Source: Oscillospiraceae bacterium
GTDB lineage: Bacteria; Bacillota; Clostridia; Oscillospirales; Oscillospiraceae
Length of the DNA: 64,000 nt
Reading direction: 5' to 3'
Assembly: GCA_024404315.1 (NCBI GenBank)
Contig: JAKSQD010000003.1
Location: 1-64,000 of the forward strand
The translations under genes and the position numbers were made by a program. Positions within the stretch are counted from its first letter, which is position 1; every line of letters starts with the position of its first letter. Of the stretch, positions 42,903 through 51,463 are shown piece by piece. The notes below the pieces were generated by a model. It did not search any database. It was given only the letters and a program-made list of their open reading frames with translations, and had not been told where the DNA came from.

Positions 42903-43934
42903 ATGACCTTTCAGGAAGTCATCACCAACGCTCGGGCGTGCATCGGCGACAAGTGCCACGCCTGCCCCGTCTGCAACGGCAGAGCCTGCAAAAACAGCCT
43001 CCCCGGCCCCGGTTCCAAGGGCGTAGGTGATACCGCTATTCGCAATTATGACAAGTGGCAGGAAGTCCGTGTCAATATGGACACCCTCACGGCTCAAAAG
43101 CCCGTGGATACCAGCTTGGAGCTGTTCGGAAAAACCTTTCGTTATCCCTTCTTTGCCGGTCCTGTGGGTGCTGTCACGCTGCATTACAGCAACAAATTCA
43201 ACGATGTGACGTATAACAACACCTTGGTTTCCGGCTGCGCCAAGGCTGGCATTGCCGCTTTCACCGGCGACGGCATCGACCCCGGCGTGATGACCGCTGC
43301 TACCGCCGCCATTGCCGCAAACGACGGCATGGGCGTTCCCACCGTCAAGCCCTGGAACATCGACACCATCCGCACCAAAATGAACCAGTGCAAGCAGTCC
43401 GGTGCGTTCGCCGTCGCCATGGACGTGGATGCCGCCGGTCTGCCCTTCCTCAAGGGGATGAATCCCCCCGCCGGTGCAAAGAGCGTGGAGGAGCTGAAAG
43501 CCATCGTTGAAGCCGCCGAAAAGCCCTTCCTGGTCAAGGGCGTGATGACCGTCCGTGGCGCACGCAAAGCCAAGGAAGCGGGAGCCGCTGGCATCATCGT
43601 CTCGAACCACGGCGGTCGTGTGCTGGATCAGTGCCCCGCTACTGCTGAGGTTCTGCCCGAAATCGTCGAGGCGCTGAAGGGCTCCGGCATGAAGATTCTG
43701 GTGGACGGCGGCATCCGCACCGGCGTGGACGTGTTCAAGGCGCTGGCGATGGGCGCTGATGCGGTTATCATCGCCCGTCCCTTCGTGACCGCTGTCTACG
43801 GCGGCGAGGAAGCGGGCATTCAGGCGCTGGTCAGCAAGCTGGGCGGCGAGCTGGAGGACACCATGGCCATGTGCGGCGCTTATTCTCTGGATGAGATTGC
43901 CCCTGACATGGTGCGAATCCCCAAAAATTTCTAA
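42903..43934 (+). CDS. FMN-dependent alpha-hydroxy-acid dehydrogenase-like protein
   Basis: A 343-residue TIM-barrel flavoprotein, lactate oxidase/IDI-2-like in its second half: FLVKGVMTVRGARKAKEAGAAGIIVSNHGGRVLDQ carries the catalytic His, and ILVDGGIRTGVDVFKALAMGADAVIIARP is the phosphate-binding part for FMN. Unusually, the N terminus has five Cys in 17 residues (positions 13, 18, 21, 24, 29: CIGDKCHACPVCNGRAC), suggesting a metal or iron-sulfur site. The substrate is unknown. Good ribosome site GGAGG upstream. Confidence 0.82.
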   Translation: MTFQEVITNARACIGDKCHACPVCNGRACKNSLPGPGSKGVGDTAIRNYDKWQEVRVNMDTLTAQKPVDTSLELFGKTFRYPFFAGPVGAVTLHYSNKFNDVTYNNTLVSGCAKAGIAAFTGDGIDPGVMTAATAAIAANDGMGVPTVKPWNIDTIRTKMNQCKQSGAFAVAMDVDAAGLPFLKGMNPPAGAKSVEELKAIVEAAEKPFLVKGVMTVRGARKAKEAGAAGIIVSNHGGRVLDQCPATAEVLPEIVEALKGSGMKILVDGGIRTGVDVFKALAMGADAVIIARPFVTAVYGGEEAGIQALVSKLGGELEDTMAMCGAYSLDEIAPDMVRIPKNF

Positions 43935-43956
43935 TCAGTGGTGTGAGGTGAGGAAG

Positions 43957-44271
43957 ATGAAAAAAAGAATGCTGCTGCTCCTGGTGGCGTTCGCCCTTCT
44001 GGTGAGCGTTGCGGGCTGTGCCAAGAAAACGTCCGTGCATATTTCCTTAGTGGGAATGGATGGCGTTCAAGTGACCCAAATTCCTGAAAAGCTGGAAAAT
44101 TACTCCGTCGAAGAGAACGAGATTACAGTAACGGTCAAGCAGGAAGGAGATTATACCTTCGTGGTAGAGGATGAGGACGGAAACGAATATACCCTCCTGC
44201 TGCATTATTATGACGGAAAAGCAGAGGTTTCTTCGGAAGATGGCATTATGTTCATCACCGGAGTGGGATAA
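43957..44271 (+). CDS. Small lipoprotein
   Basis: A 104-residue lipoprotein: signal peptide with lipobox VAGC at about residue 20, then one small beta-rich domain (QEGDYTFVVEDEDGNEYTLLLHYYDGKAEVSSEDG). The ATG at 43957 follows GTGAGGTGAGGAAG, 20 bases after the FMN-dehydrogenase stop, so the two are probably cotranscribed. Function unknown. Confidence 0.7.
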   Translation: MKKRMLLLLVAFALLVSVAGCAKKTSVHISLVGMDGVQVTQIPEKLENYSVEENEITVTVKQEGDYTFVVEDEDGNEYTLLLHYYDGKAEVSSEDGIMFITGVG

Positions 44272-44452
44272 ATCATGGAACGGGGCGCAAAAATCAGGCG
44301 CTCCGTGTGCAAAAAACGTCCTGCTTGCGGGTTCCCTCTTCCGCAGGCGGAGAGAATAACAGGGAAAACGCTCTGCTGACTGCGGTTGGCGGGGTGTTTT
44401 TCGTTTACAGCGCATGGAAGGGGGAATACAATCTCTTTTCATGGATAACTCC

Positions 44453-45388
44453 TCACGTTCTCGCACATTCGCCGCCCGTCCCCCGTAGGATGTCTAACCC
44501 ATGCTCCAGCGTGGGAAGGACAAACTCTAAGGATTCCTTGACTGCTTTGGGACTGCCCGGAAGATTGACAATGAGGGTCTGTTTCCGAATGCCCGACACT
44601 GCCCGACTGAGCATAGCACGGGGGGTAATGGTCATGGAATAGGCTCGAATCCCTTCGGCAATACCGTTTGCCATGCGGTCACAGACGGCTATGGTCGCTT
44701 CCGGCGTGATATCACGGGGAGAAAAGCCCGTTCCGCCTGTTGTGAGAATGAGATTGACCTGACGCTGGTCTGCAAGGCGTATCATCTGACGCTGTAACGG
44801 TGCTTTTTCATCAGGCAGCAAGAGACATTCTACCACGTTATATCCTGCGTTTTTCAGCAGTTCCTCAATCAAAGGACCGCTCTTGTCCTCACGCTCGCCC
44901 TTGGCACCCTTGTCACTCAGAGTGATAACCGCCGCTGTAAAGGGGCGGTCTGCTTCTGGGGGAAGCATAGTAATCTCATCCCCCACTTGAATCTTTCCAC
45001 CCTTGAGAACCTGCGTAAAAACACCCATACGGGGCATAATGCAGTCCCCCACCTGATGATAAATGGCGCAATGACTGTGGCACTCCTTCCCTATCTGCGT
45101 CAGCTCTAATAGTGCTTCGCCAATCTGAAAGCGTGTGCCGACTGGGAGCTTGTTCAGCTCAAAGCCCTCCGCCACGAGATTTTCACCAAACGCACCGAAG
45201 GCGACATTTGCACCCTTTGCACGAAACTCCTCGATTGCTTCAAAGCTCAAAAGGCTGACTTGTCTGTGCCACTTTCCGCCGTGGGCATCCCCCTGAATGC
45301 CCCAATCCTGTACCAACTCGGCGCAGGTCAGCTCATGCTTTGCCGTTCCACGCTGTTCGCTGATACAAATTGCCTTAATCGTTCCCAT
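44453..45388 (-). CDS. MOSC domain fused to MogA/MoaB
   Basis: A 311-residue fusion. The N-terminal half (about 1-140) is a MOSC domain with the conserved Cys in GKECHSHCAIY, as in proteins that handle sulfur or molybdopterin. The C-terminal half is a MogA/MoaB molybdopterin adenylyltransferase (AAVITLSDKGAKGEREDKSGP, LTTGGTGFSPRDITPEAT, NLPGSPKA). It would adenylate molybdopterin before Mo insertion by MoeA. Last gene of the moeA-mobB-moaA-mog operon; 7 bases after moaA. Confidence 0.9.
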   Translation of the reverse strand: MGTIKAICISEQRGTAKHELTCAELVQDWGIQGDAHGGKWHRQVSLLSFEAIEEFRAKGANVAFGAFGENLVAEGFELNKLPVGTRFQIGEALLELTQIGKECHSHCAIYHQVGDCIMPRMGVFTQVLKGGKIQVGDEITMLPPEADRPFTAAVITLSDKGAKGEREDKSGPLIEELLKNAGYNVVECLLLPDEKAPLQRQMIRLADQRQVNLILTTGGTGFSPRDITPEATIAVCDRMANGIAEGIRAYSMTITPRAMLSRAVSGIRKQTLIVNLPGSPKAVKESLEFVLPTLEHGLDILRGTGGECART

Positions 45389-45395
45389 GATTCTC

Positions 45396-46358
45396 TCATC
45401 CCCCTATTTTTGACATCTCATGCCGTTCTGTAATATCCTGATACCGTTCAAAGCAGTGCTGTTCGGGCTTCTTCCGCATAACGCTTTTCATCCGCTGTTC
45501 CGCTGTGAGCAAATCGTCCCTTCTCAGCGGTTCACGCAAATCTGCCCCGTCCTCATAGCAGAGACACGCCTTTAAAAAACCCGTTGCCGTGAGCCTGACC
45601 CGGTTGCACTGAGCGCAGAAGCGCCCATGAATGGCGCTGATAAAGCCCACTGAGCCGCCGTTTTGCATCGTATAATAGACTGCCGGACCGTTGCCGTGTA
45701 CCATATTGTCAGGCGTAAGGATGCCATAGCGCTGTGCGATCTGCTCCTGTAGCCACTGATTGGATACCGTTTGAAATTCTGCTCCATGACCAATGGGCAT
45801 CATCTCAATAAAGCGCAGTACCACGCCCTCCGACAGAGCAAAATTTAAAAGCTCTGCCCATTCGCCTTGATTGACTCCTCTTTGCAATACAGCATTCAGC
45901 TTGACGGTAAGTCCGGCTTCCTTTGCGGCACGAATGCCCTTTAAGACCGACGGTAATCTATCCCGTCCCGTAATTTGAGTATATTTCTCACGGTCTAATG
46001 TGTCAAGGCTGACATTGACCGCTGTTAGACCGTTTTCCCTGAGTGCTTCGGCGTACTCAGCCAGCAATACACCGTTTGTTGTCAGTGTCACCTGTTCGAT
46101 TCCCTCGATGGCACATAACCGCTTTACAAGGTCAGCACAGCCAAGGCGTACCAACGGTTCACCGCCGGTCAGCTTGACCTTTCGGATTCCAAGCCCTGCC
46201 CCAATGGTGCAAATCTGCTCTATCTCCTCATAGGTTAAAATCCGCTCCATCGGAAGCCAGTCACAGCCCTCCGGCAGACAATACTGACACCGTAAATTAC
46301 AGCGGTCTGTAATCGAAAGACGCAGATAGTCAATCTCCCGTCCGTAATCATCCCTCAT
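45396..46358 (-). CDS. moaA: GTP 3',8-cyclase
   Basis: MoaA (320 residues) is the radical SAM enzyme that starts molybdenum-cofactor synthesis from GTP. The N-terminal cluster is CNLRCQYCLPEG, followed by KLTGGEPLVR; the C-terminal cluster has FCAQCNRVRLTATGFLKACL. The usual C-terminal Gly-Gly is present (KIGG). It overlaps mobB by 4 bases. moaC, moaD and moaE are not seen in the window. Confidence 0.95.
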   Translation of the reverse strand: MRDDYGREIDYLRLSITDRCNLRCQYCLPEGCDWLPMERILTYEEIEQICTIGAGLGIRKVKLTGGEPLVRLGCADLVKRLCAIEGIEQVTLTTNGVLLAEYAEALRENGLTAVNVSLDTLDREKYTQITGRDRLPSVLKGIRAAKEAGLTVKLNAVLQRGVNQGEWAELLNFALSEGVVLRFIEMMPIGHGAEFQTVSNQWLQEQIAQRYGILTPDNMVHGNGPAVYYTMQNGGSVGFISAIHGRFCAQCNRVRLTATGFLKACLCYEDGADLREPLRRDDLLTAEQRMKSVMRKKPEQHCFERYQDITERHEMSKIGG

Positions 46359-46768
46359 TCGTTCTGTTTCTCCATTTCTGTAACAATGTGGTCAGCAACA
46401 TTACATGGATTGGGAAGCGGTTCTTTCGGATAGTTACAGATTGTCTTTGGATAGGAGCTGTGCTTTAACCCCTCTATCAAAATAACATCCGCTTCGGGAA
46501 AGACAGCAAACAGTGCCGTTTCGTCAATCCCATGACATTCCTTAGTCATCATAAACCGATTACCCGAAAAAACCGCTGTTCCGTATGCCCCCGCTCGATG
46601 GTGCTTCCAGCTGTCTGTGTCTGGCACATCCGGCTCAAAATCGTGACCATCGTGCTTGACGGTTGCCACCCGATAGCCACGCCGGGTCAATTCTGCTATG
46701 ACACCCTCCATGAGAGTGGTCTTTCCGCTGTTTTTATAGCCGGAAATGGCATAGATATACGGTCTCAT
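46355..46768 (-). CDS. mobB: Molybdopterin-guanine dinucleotide biosynthesis protein B
   Basis: A 137-residue P-loop GTPase that assists MobA. Walker A is GYKNSGKTT; VATVKHDGHDFEPDVPDTDSWKHHRAGA is the family signature, and VILIEGLKHS is the Walker B region. Overlaps moeA and moaA by 4 bases on either side, a tightly coupled operon. Confidence 0.92.
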   Translation of the reverse strand: MRPYIYAISGYKNSGKTTLMEGVIAELTRRGYRVATVKHDGHDFEPDVPDTDSWKHHRAGAYGTAVFSGNRFMMTKECHGIDETALFAVFPEADVILIEGLKHSSYPKTICNYPKEPLPNPCNVADHIVTEMEKQNE

Positions 46769-47964
46769 AGCAGATGCACCCGAACTTGTGTACCTTCCTG
46801 CGCTCCGTTCTGCTCCGGCGGAATCTCAATGAGACAGTTACAGCGGAGCATAGCGGACAGCGCCCCCGAAGAATGGTTTCCTGTTACCGCCTGCACTTCT
46901 CTGTGCTTTGTGTAGCCACGCAGGAAACGGCGCATTTTTCCCTGCTTTGGGAAAGCATTGGTCAGAACAGCGGTCTTGACCTTCATGCAAAGGCGAGAAT
47001 TTCCTGTGAGAACTGCAAGCACCGGACGTACAAGCAATTCAAAGTTTGCCGCCGCTCCATAGGGATTTCCAGAAAGGCAGATCAGCAAGGTGTCCTGATA
47101 AACTGCTGTCAGGGTAGGAGAACCCGGCTTCACTGCCACACGCCAGAACAGCGGTTCAACGCCTAAGCACTTCAAAACACCGTGCATGATGTCCTTTTCC
47201 CCTACGGAAACGCCGCCTGTGGTGATAATAATATCACAATGGGCGGAGACTTCACGAATCTGCTCAGCTACCTGCTCCGCAGAATCACCACAGTGGAGGG
47301 TCAGAGCGGAGGGAATGCCGAGCGCCTGCAAACGGCTGTTGATTAAAATACGGTTGGAGTCGTAGATTTTACCGGCTGTCAGAGGTTGCCCCGGCTGTAA
47401 CAGCTCGTCCCCCGTGGAGATTACAGCAATGGCAGGCTGACGGTATACCACCGCAGAGCCATATCCTAAGCTTGCAAGAACGGCCATGTCATAAGCGTTT
47501 AAGACAGTGCCTTTTTTGAGCAAGACCGTCCCCTTTTGAAAGTCCTCTCCGGCATAACAATAATTTTGGTAGGGCTTGACACTTGCATACAATCCCACCC
47601 GTTCACAGCCATAGTCGGTATCCTCCTGACGGATGACTGCATTTGCCCCCACTGGAATGGGAGCCCCCGTCATGATGCGGACTGCTTCCCCCGGCTGTAC
47701 CTCTCCCTCAAAGGTGTGACCGGCGTATACCTTGCCAATCACTCGGAGAGAGACGGGCATTTCATGAGAAGTACCTGTGGTATCCTCTCCTCTTACAGCG
47801 TAGCCGTCCAGCGGAGAGCGGGGGAATGGGGGCTGGTCAAAGGGCGCTGTATAATCCTGTGCCAGTATCCGACCTGATAACGATTCCAGTGAAACCTGCT
47901 CTGTCTCCTTGATAGGTGTTACCTGCTCCGTCAGACAGGCGACTGCTTGCTCTAATGATATCAT
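46765..47964 (-). CDS. moeA: Molybdopterin molybdenumtransferase
   Basis: MoeA (399 residues) inserts molybdate into adenylated molybdopterin. Family segments: FDQPPFPRSPLDGYAVRG, IMTGAPIPVGANAVIRQED, DIIITTGGVSVGEKD and CLSGNPYGAAANFELLVRP. It is the first gene after the riboswitch-like leader, so its expression should respond to cofactor supply. Length is normal. Confidence 0.93.
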   Translation of the reverse strand: MISLEQAVACLTEQVTPIKETEQVSLESLSGRILAQDYTAPFDQPPFPRSPLDGYAVRGEDTTGTSHEMPVSLRVIGKVYAGHTFEGEVQPGEAVRIMTGAPIPVGANAVIRQEDTDYGCERVGLYASVKPYQNYCYAGEDFQKGTVLLKKGTVLNAYDMAVLASLGYGSAVVYRQPAIAVISTGDELLQPGQPLTAGKIYDSNRILINSRLQALGIPSALTLHCGDSAEQVAEQIREVSAHCDIIITTGGVSVGEKDIMHGVLKCLGVEPLFWRVAVKPGSPTLTAVYQDTLLICLSGNPYGAAANFELLVRPVLAVLTGNSRLCMKVKTAVLTNAFPKQGKMRRFLRGYTKHREVQAVTGNHSSGALSAMLRCNCLIEIPPEQNGAQEGTQVRVHLL

Positions 47965-47982
47965 TTTCCTTTCATCCTTTCC

Positions 47983-48022
47983 AAAGAAAAAGAGACTGCC
48001 TCAAAAAGCAGCCTCTTTTTTA
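47983..48022 (-). terminator. Terminator in the moeA leader
   Basis: GAGACTGC and GCAGCCTC pair around a short loop, with T runs on both strands (on the - strand TCTTTTTCTTTGG). It ends 20 bases before the moeA start and fits the expression platform of a riboswitch. Confidence 0.75.
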
Positions 48023-48114
48023 GACGTGTATGGGTATACGAACCCTATAAAAGCAAACTACCCCTGTAAACAGGTATAGCTGCATCACCTTACGAAAAGA
48101 AGCTCCTTTTCAAG

Positions 48115-48250
48115 AGAACGATTGCTTGTTCAAGGAAGGCTGAACCGTTTCCAATTCAACCCTGGCGGAACACTGGCTTTCGCAAGTCAGCATTCCAGCG
48201 GCGCACAGGCATAGGCAAACGCCCTTAGCCTGTTTTGCTCGGAGTTTCAA
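48115..48250 (-). promoter_or_regulatory. Candidate Moco (or Tuco) riboswitch upstream of moeA
   Basis: On the - strand a structured leader begins ACTCCGAGC (48245-48237), with a hairpin GGCGTTTGCC, a long hairpin closed by a GCGAAAG-type loop (about 48186-48175), a stem GGTTGAA...TTCAGCC and GCCTTCCTTGAACAAGC (48140-48124). Overall plan, motifs and position in front of moeA fit the molybdenum-cofactor riboswitch as I remember it. A terminator follows before moeA. Not checked against the Rfam model. Confidence 0.6.
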
Positions 48251-48258
48251 ACCTTGAT

Positions 48259-48843
48259 TCAGTTGTTCTTTGTCTCAAAGCGTGAGACTAATTCTTTGTA
48301 TTCCTCAACGGTGTTGATGTTATCCGCTGCATGGCTTCCCGCTGTCAGAGATACCGTATTGTAGGGAATCTGCTCTAGCAGAGAGCGCATACGATAATTT
48401 TTAAGCTGGATTTGACGTTCTACGACTGGTAACAGCACTTTGGGATAGATGCCGAACAGGGGCTGTATCCGCCCATCCGCTTCCACCAGCGTCAAACCTG
48501 GATTGCTGTGATAGGCTTCTATGACCCTTTGCACCGTCTCAGCGTCAATATGCGGCATATCACACGCCACAAAAAACAATGCTTCTTCGGTGCATTCCCT
48601 CAAAGCAGAGTAAATCCCGCCCATTGCTCCAATCGCCTGATAACGGTCCACAATCATCGGCAGATTTGCCCCCTCATAGGGTGCTTTTTCATCCACAGAA
48701 AGATAAACCTGCTCAAAGGGTGCAAACGCCCGTAAAATCCGCTGGAAAAATGCTTCTCCGTTGTAGGAAAGGAACAGCTTTTTGTTTCCCTCCATACGGC
48801 GGTTTTTACCGCCCGTCAGAATACATCCTGCAATGCTCTGCAT
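48259..48843 (-). CDS. mobA: Molybdenum cofactor guanylyltransferase
   Basis: MobA (194 residues) attaches GMP to Mo-molybdopterin to give the MGD form used by the nitrate-reductase-like enzyme encoded upstream. The nucleotide-binding start is AGCILTGGKNRRMEGNKKLFL, with VACDMPHIDAE for metal binding. Its start is 1 base after the transporter stop, so it is in the nar transcript, and the riboswitch leader separates it from moeA. Confidence 0.9.
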   Translation of the reverse strand: MQSIAGCILTGGKNRRMEGNKKLFLSYNGEAFFQRILRAFAPFEQVYLSVDEKAPYEGANLPMIVDRYQAIGAMGGIYSALRECTEEALFFVACDMPHIDAETVQRVIEAYHSNPGLTLVEADGRIQPLFGIYPKVLLPVVERQIQLKNYRMRSLLEQIPYNTVSLTAGSHAADNINTVEEYKELVSRFETKNN

Positions 48844-48844
48844 C

Positions 48845-49777
48845 TTACTTGCGCTTGACTCTCAGCGCCATCATGATGAAATTCAGCAGGACATAGCCGA
48901 CGATGAAGGTGGTCAGATAAATCTGAATACCGCCCAGCTGGGTCAGCATTCCGCCCAGCGCTTCCTTTCCCTGTGCGGTGACAAAGCCAGCCATTTTGTT
49001 GGTCGCAACGATACCAATGCACATGGGGAAGGTCAGACCTGCATAGCCGGGAGCAAAGGGGAAGCTGAAGAACTTGGGAAGCTTGACCACAATGAACAGC
49101 AGGGAAGCCAGTACACAGGCATAGAGGAAATAAATCAGCGCAGGAGCGGGATTCTCCAGAACATTGAGGACACTGACCACGCACAGGGAGCAGGGAGCTA
49201 ACACGACCGCCTGCGTATGGTAGACAGGAGCTTTTACCTCTACCTTGAGGAGTCTCCAAATCATGATGGGAATGATAACGAGATAAACAGCGATGCCGTA
49301 ATAAACGATGTACTTGAGGATACCGGCGGCATTCATTGCGCCGCCTACGACACAGCTTACCATGATGCCGTTATAGGTAACGAACCAGCTGGGGACAAAG
49401 GTATTGACATCCCGCTGTGCAATCACATTACGATAGGTAAAAATCAGAATATGAGCGGCATGAATCACGATAGCAGCCGCCCAAAGCCCCTTTCCCAGAG
49501 CAGGAACAAAGTCAAAGTAGTAGCTGCCCAGAATCATCATGCACATGGTAAATCCGGCATAAAGACTGCTGGGAACAACGGTCTTGTATTCGTTGACACA
49601 CACCTTAGGATAACACACAATCTTGACGATGTACACCAGCAAAACAAGGGTAGCTGCCCACATGGTCAGGTGGCGAATCCACGGATATCCCATACCCGAA
49701 AAGACATTGCTCAGGGTGAGAGCGCCTACCATAGTCGGCAGGACAGGAACAGGAAGTCTCTCTAATCTCTCAATCAT
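48845..49777 (-). CDS. TDT/SLAC1-family transporter
   Basis: A 310-residue membrane protein with ten hydrophobic segments, of the tellurite-resistance/dicarboxylate transporter family (TehA, Mae1, Ssu1, SLAC1). VPVLPTMVGALTLSNVF at the N terminus and GYAGLTFPMCIGIVATNKMAG are typical. Family members pass anions, including nitrate (SLAC1) and sulfite (Ssu1). Lying between the nitrate-reductase genes and mobA, it may carry nitrate or nitrite. It starts 8 bases after the FAD oxidoreductase. Confidence 0.82.
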   Translation of the reverse strand: MIERLERLPVPVLPTMVGALTLSNVFSGMGYPWIRHLTMWAATLVLLVYIVKIVCYPKVCVNEYKTVVPSSLYAGFTMCMMILGSYYFDFVPALGKGLWAAAIVIHAAHILIFTYRNVIAQRDVNTFVPSWFVTYNGIMVSCVVGGAMNAAGILKYIVYYGIAVYLVIIPIMIWRLLKVEVKAPVYHTQAVVLAPCSLCVVSVLNVLENPAPALIYFLYACVLASLLFIVVKLPKFFSFPFAPGYAGLTFPMCIGIVATNKMAGFVTAQGKEALGGMLTQLGGIQIYLTTFIVGYVLLNFIMMALRVKRK

Positions 49778-49785
49778 GGCTTACC

Positions 49786-51018
49786 TCAATCCTCATAATA
49801 GAACTCAAAATTCTCCTTGACGTGGAAGAAATCAGAGTAGTCGATATCGAACACGGGCTTTTTGACCTTGGTAATGTCAATCTTGCGGGCGATGAGCTGC
49901 TGCAAAACACCGCTGTAAGCAAGGTCTCCCTGCAAGATAGCACCGGTAATCCTGCCATTTTTGTGGACAATCTTCTTATAGGTATCCTCTGTCTCACGAG
50001 TCTCCACGGTGTAGCTGTCATCCTCCGGGTTTGCGTTGCCCAGAGACATACTCGGCAGACCGAGGAAGTTCATGGTGGACTTGCTGGCAAAGAAATCGGT
50101 CATCTTACGGGGTACGCCAGCCATATTGCTTGCGGCAATGATGCCCTCTTTGACAGCGACAGGCCAGATGGGGCTGAGACCGGATACGTCACCAGCGCCG
50201 TAAATATCGGGGTCGCTGGTCTTGCCGGTCTCATCAAAGACCAGACCAAAACGGCTTGTTTCCAGTCCAGAGCCAGCCAAAAATTCCACGTTGGAGCGGA
50301 CACCGGCAGTCATGACAAGGAAGTCACAGGGCAGGTGGACACCATTGGTGAGGACACACTCGACAATATTGTCGTTCTCGTCCCGGATGGCTTCACTCAT
50401 TCCAACGCCGAAATACTGCTTCACGCCACGAGCAGCGAACATATCCTGATAAGTCTTTGCGGCACGTTCGTCTAACTGACGGTTGAGCATCCATCCGGCG
50501 AAATCCACCATTGTAACCTTGACACCCAGCTCAAGGAAGCCTACCGTGCAGTCAATGCCGACCAGACCACTGCCCATGACCACAATGTTCTTGCAGGTCT
50601 TGGCAACCTCTTTCAGAACCTCAATATCCTCGATGTTGCGGAAGCCGACCATGTTCTTAGAACCCAGCAGGTTTTTAATCATAGGCGGATAGAAGGTGTG
50701 AGAGCCGGTGGCGATGAGCAGTTTGTCATAGGAGACCTCATCTTCCCCATCCAGCACAATCACATGGTCAGCGGGCTTGACAGCGGTGCAGTCACGACCC
50801 TTCATCCAATTGATGCTGTACTCTTCAATGAAGTTTGCACCGGAGAAGTTAAGACGCTCCACGGTGCGGTGTCCGCTCAGGTACTCATGGAGGATGCAGC
50901 GGGAGTAGATTTCCTTATCACGGGAGACAAGCACAATTTCACACGCTCCGTCCAGACGGCGCAGCTCACGAGCGGCGTTGATGCCGGCGGCGGAAGAACC
51001 AATGATAACGTATTTCAT
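49786..51018 (-). CDS. FAD/NAD-dependent oxidoreductase of the nar cluster
   Basis: A 410-residue pyridine-nucleotide-disulfide oxidoreductase-fold flavoprotein. FAD-binding YVIIGSSAAGINAARELRR, NAD-binding IVVMGSGLVGIDCTVGFLE, and second FAD motif PDIYGAGDVSGL are visible; the SRCILHEYLSG segment resembles NADH oxidases/NirB-type FAD domains. It likely passes electrons from NAD(P)H to the ferredoxin encoded upstream. Its ATG shares a base with the ferredoxin stop (TAATG). This corresponds to the third gene of the clostridial nar cluster. Confidence 0.85.
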   Translation of the reverse strand: MKYVIIGSSAAGINAARELRRLDGACEIVLVSRDKEIYSRCILHEYLSGHRTVERLNFSGANFIEEYSINWMKGRDCTAVKPADHVIVLDGEDEVSYDKLLIATGSHTFYPPMIKNLLGSKNMVGFRNIEDIEVLKEVAKTCKNIVVMGSGLVGIDCTVGFLELGVKVTMVDFAGWMLNRQLDERAAKTYQDMFAARGVKQYFGVGMSEAIRDENDNIVECVLTNGVHLPCDFLVMTAGVRSNVEFLAGSGLETSRFGLVFDETGKTSDPDIYGAGDVSGLSPIWPVAVKEGIIAASNMAGVPRKMTDFFASKSTMNFLGLPSMSLGNANPEDDSYTVETRETEDTYKKIVHKNGRITGAILQGDLAYSGVLQQLIARKIDITKVKKPVFDIDYSDFFHVKENFEFYYED

Positions 51019-51449
51019 TATTTTACGACCTCCTCCAGCGTGATTGCGTGCATGGGACACTTCTCCACGCACATGGGCTTGGGGGTTTTGCCGTCCTCAG
51101 AGCGGTGGACGCACATATTGCACTTCATAATTTCCTTCTTGGTAATGGAATCATACTTCAAAATGCCATAGGGACAAGCCATGATGCACATATAGCAGCT
51201 GGCGCAATGGTCCTTATCATAGGTGACAAAGCCCGTTTTAAGGTCCTTCTTCATGGCACCGGTCATGCAGGTCAAGGCGCATTCCGGGCGGTCACAATGA
51301 CGGCAGAAAATCGGTGCGGGCTGGGTCTCAGAGTCGATGACAACTCTGTTTCTTGCGTCTCCGCTCTCGGTCTCGTGGCTCACGACACAAGCCGTTACAC
51401 AGGTGAGACAGCCGATACAGCGGCTGCGGTCAATCTTGATTCGATACAT
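51018..51449 (-). CDS. Four-cluster ferredoxin subunit (HycB/NarH-like)
   Basis: A 143-residue electron-transfer protein with four [4Fe-4S] Cys groups: CIGCLTCVTAC, CRHCDRPECALTC, CASCYMCIMACPY and the CNMC...CVEKCP pair. The layout is that of beta subunits of molybdoenzymes such as formate hydrogenlyase HycB and DMSO reductase DmsB, but without a membrane anchor. It sits between the catalytic subunit and the flavoprotein and should wire them together. Confidence 0.9.
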   Translation of the reverse strand: MYRIKIDRSRCIGCLTCVTACVVSHETESGDARNRVVIDSETQPAPIFCRHCDRPECALTCMTGAMKKDLKTGFVTYDKDHCASCYMCIMACPYGILKYDSITKKEIMKCNMCVHRSEDGKTPKPMCVEKCPMHAITLEEVVK

Positions 51450-51463
51450 CAGCGCTTACCCCC

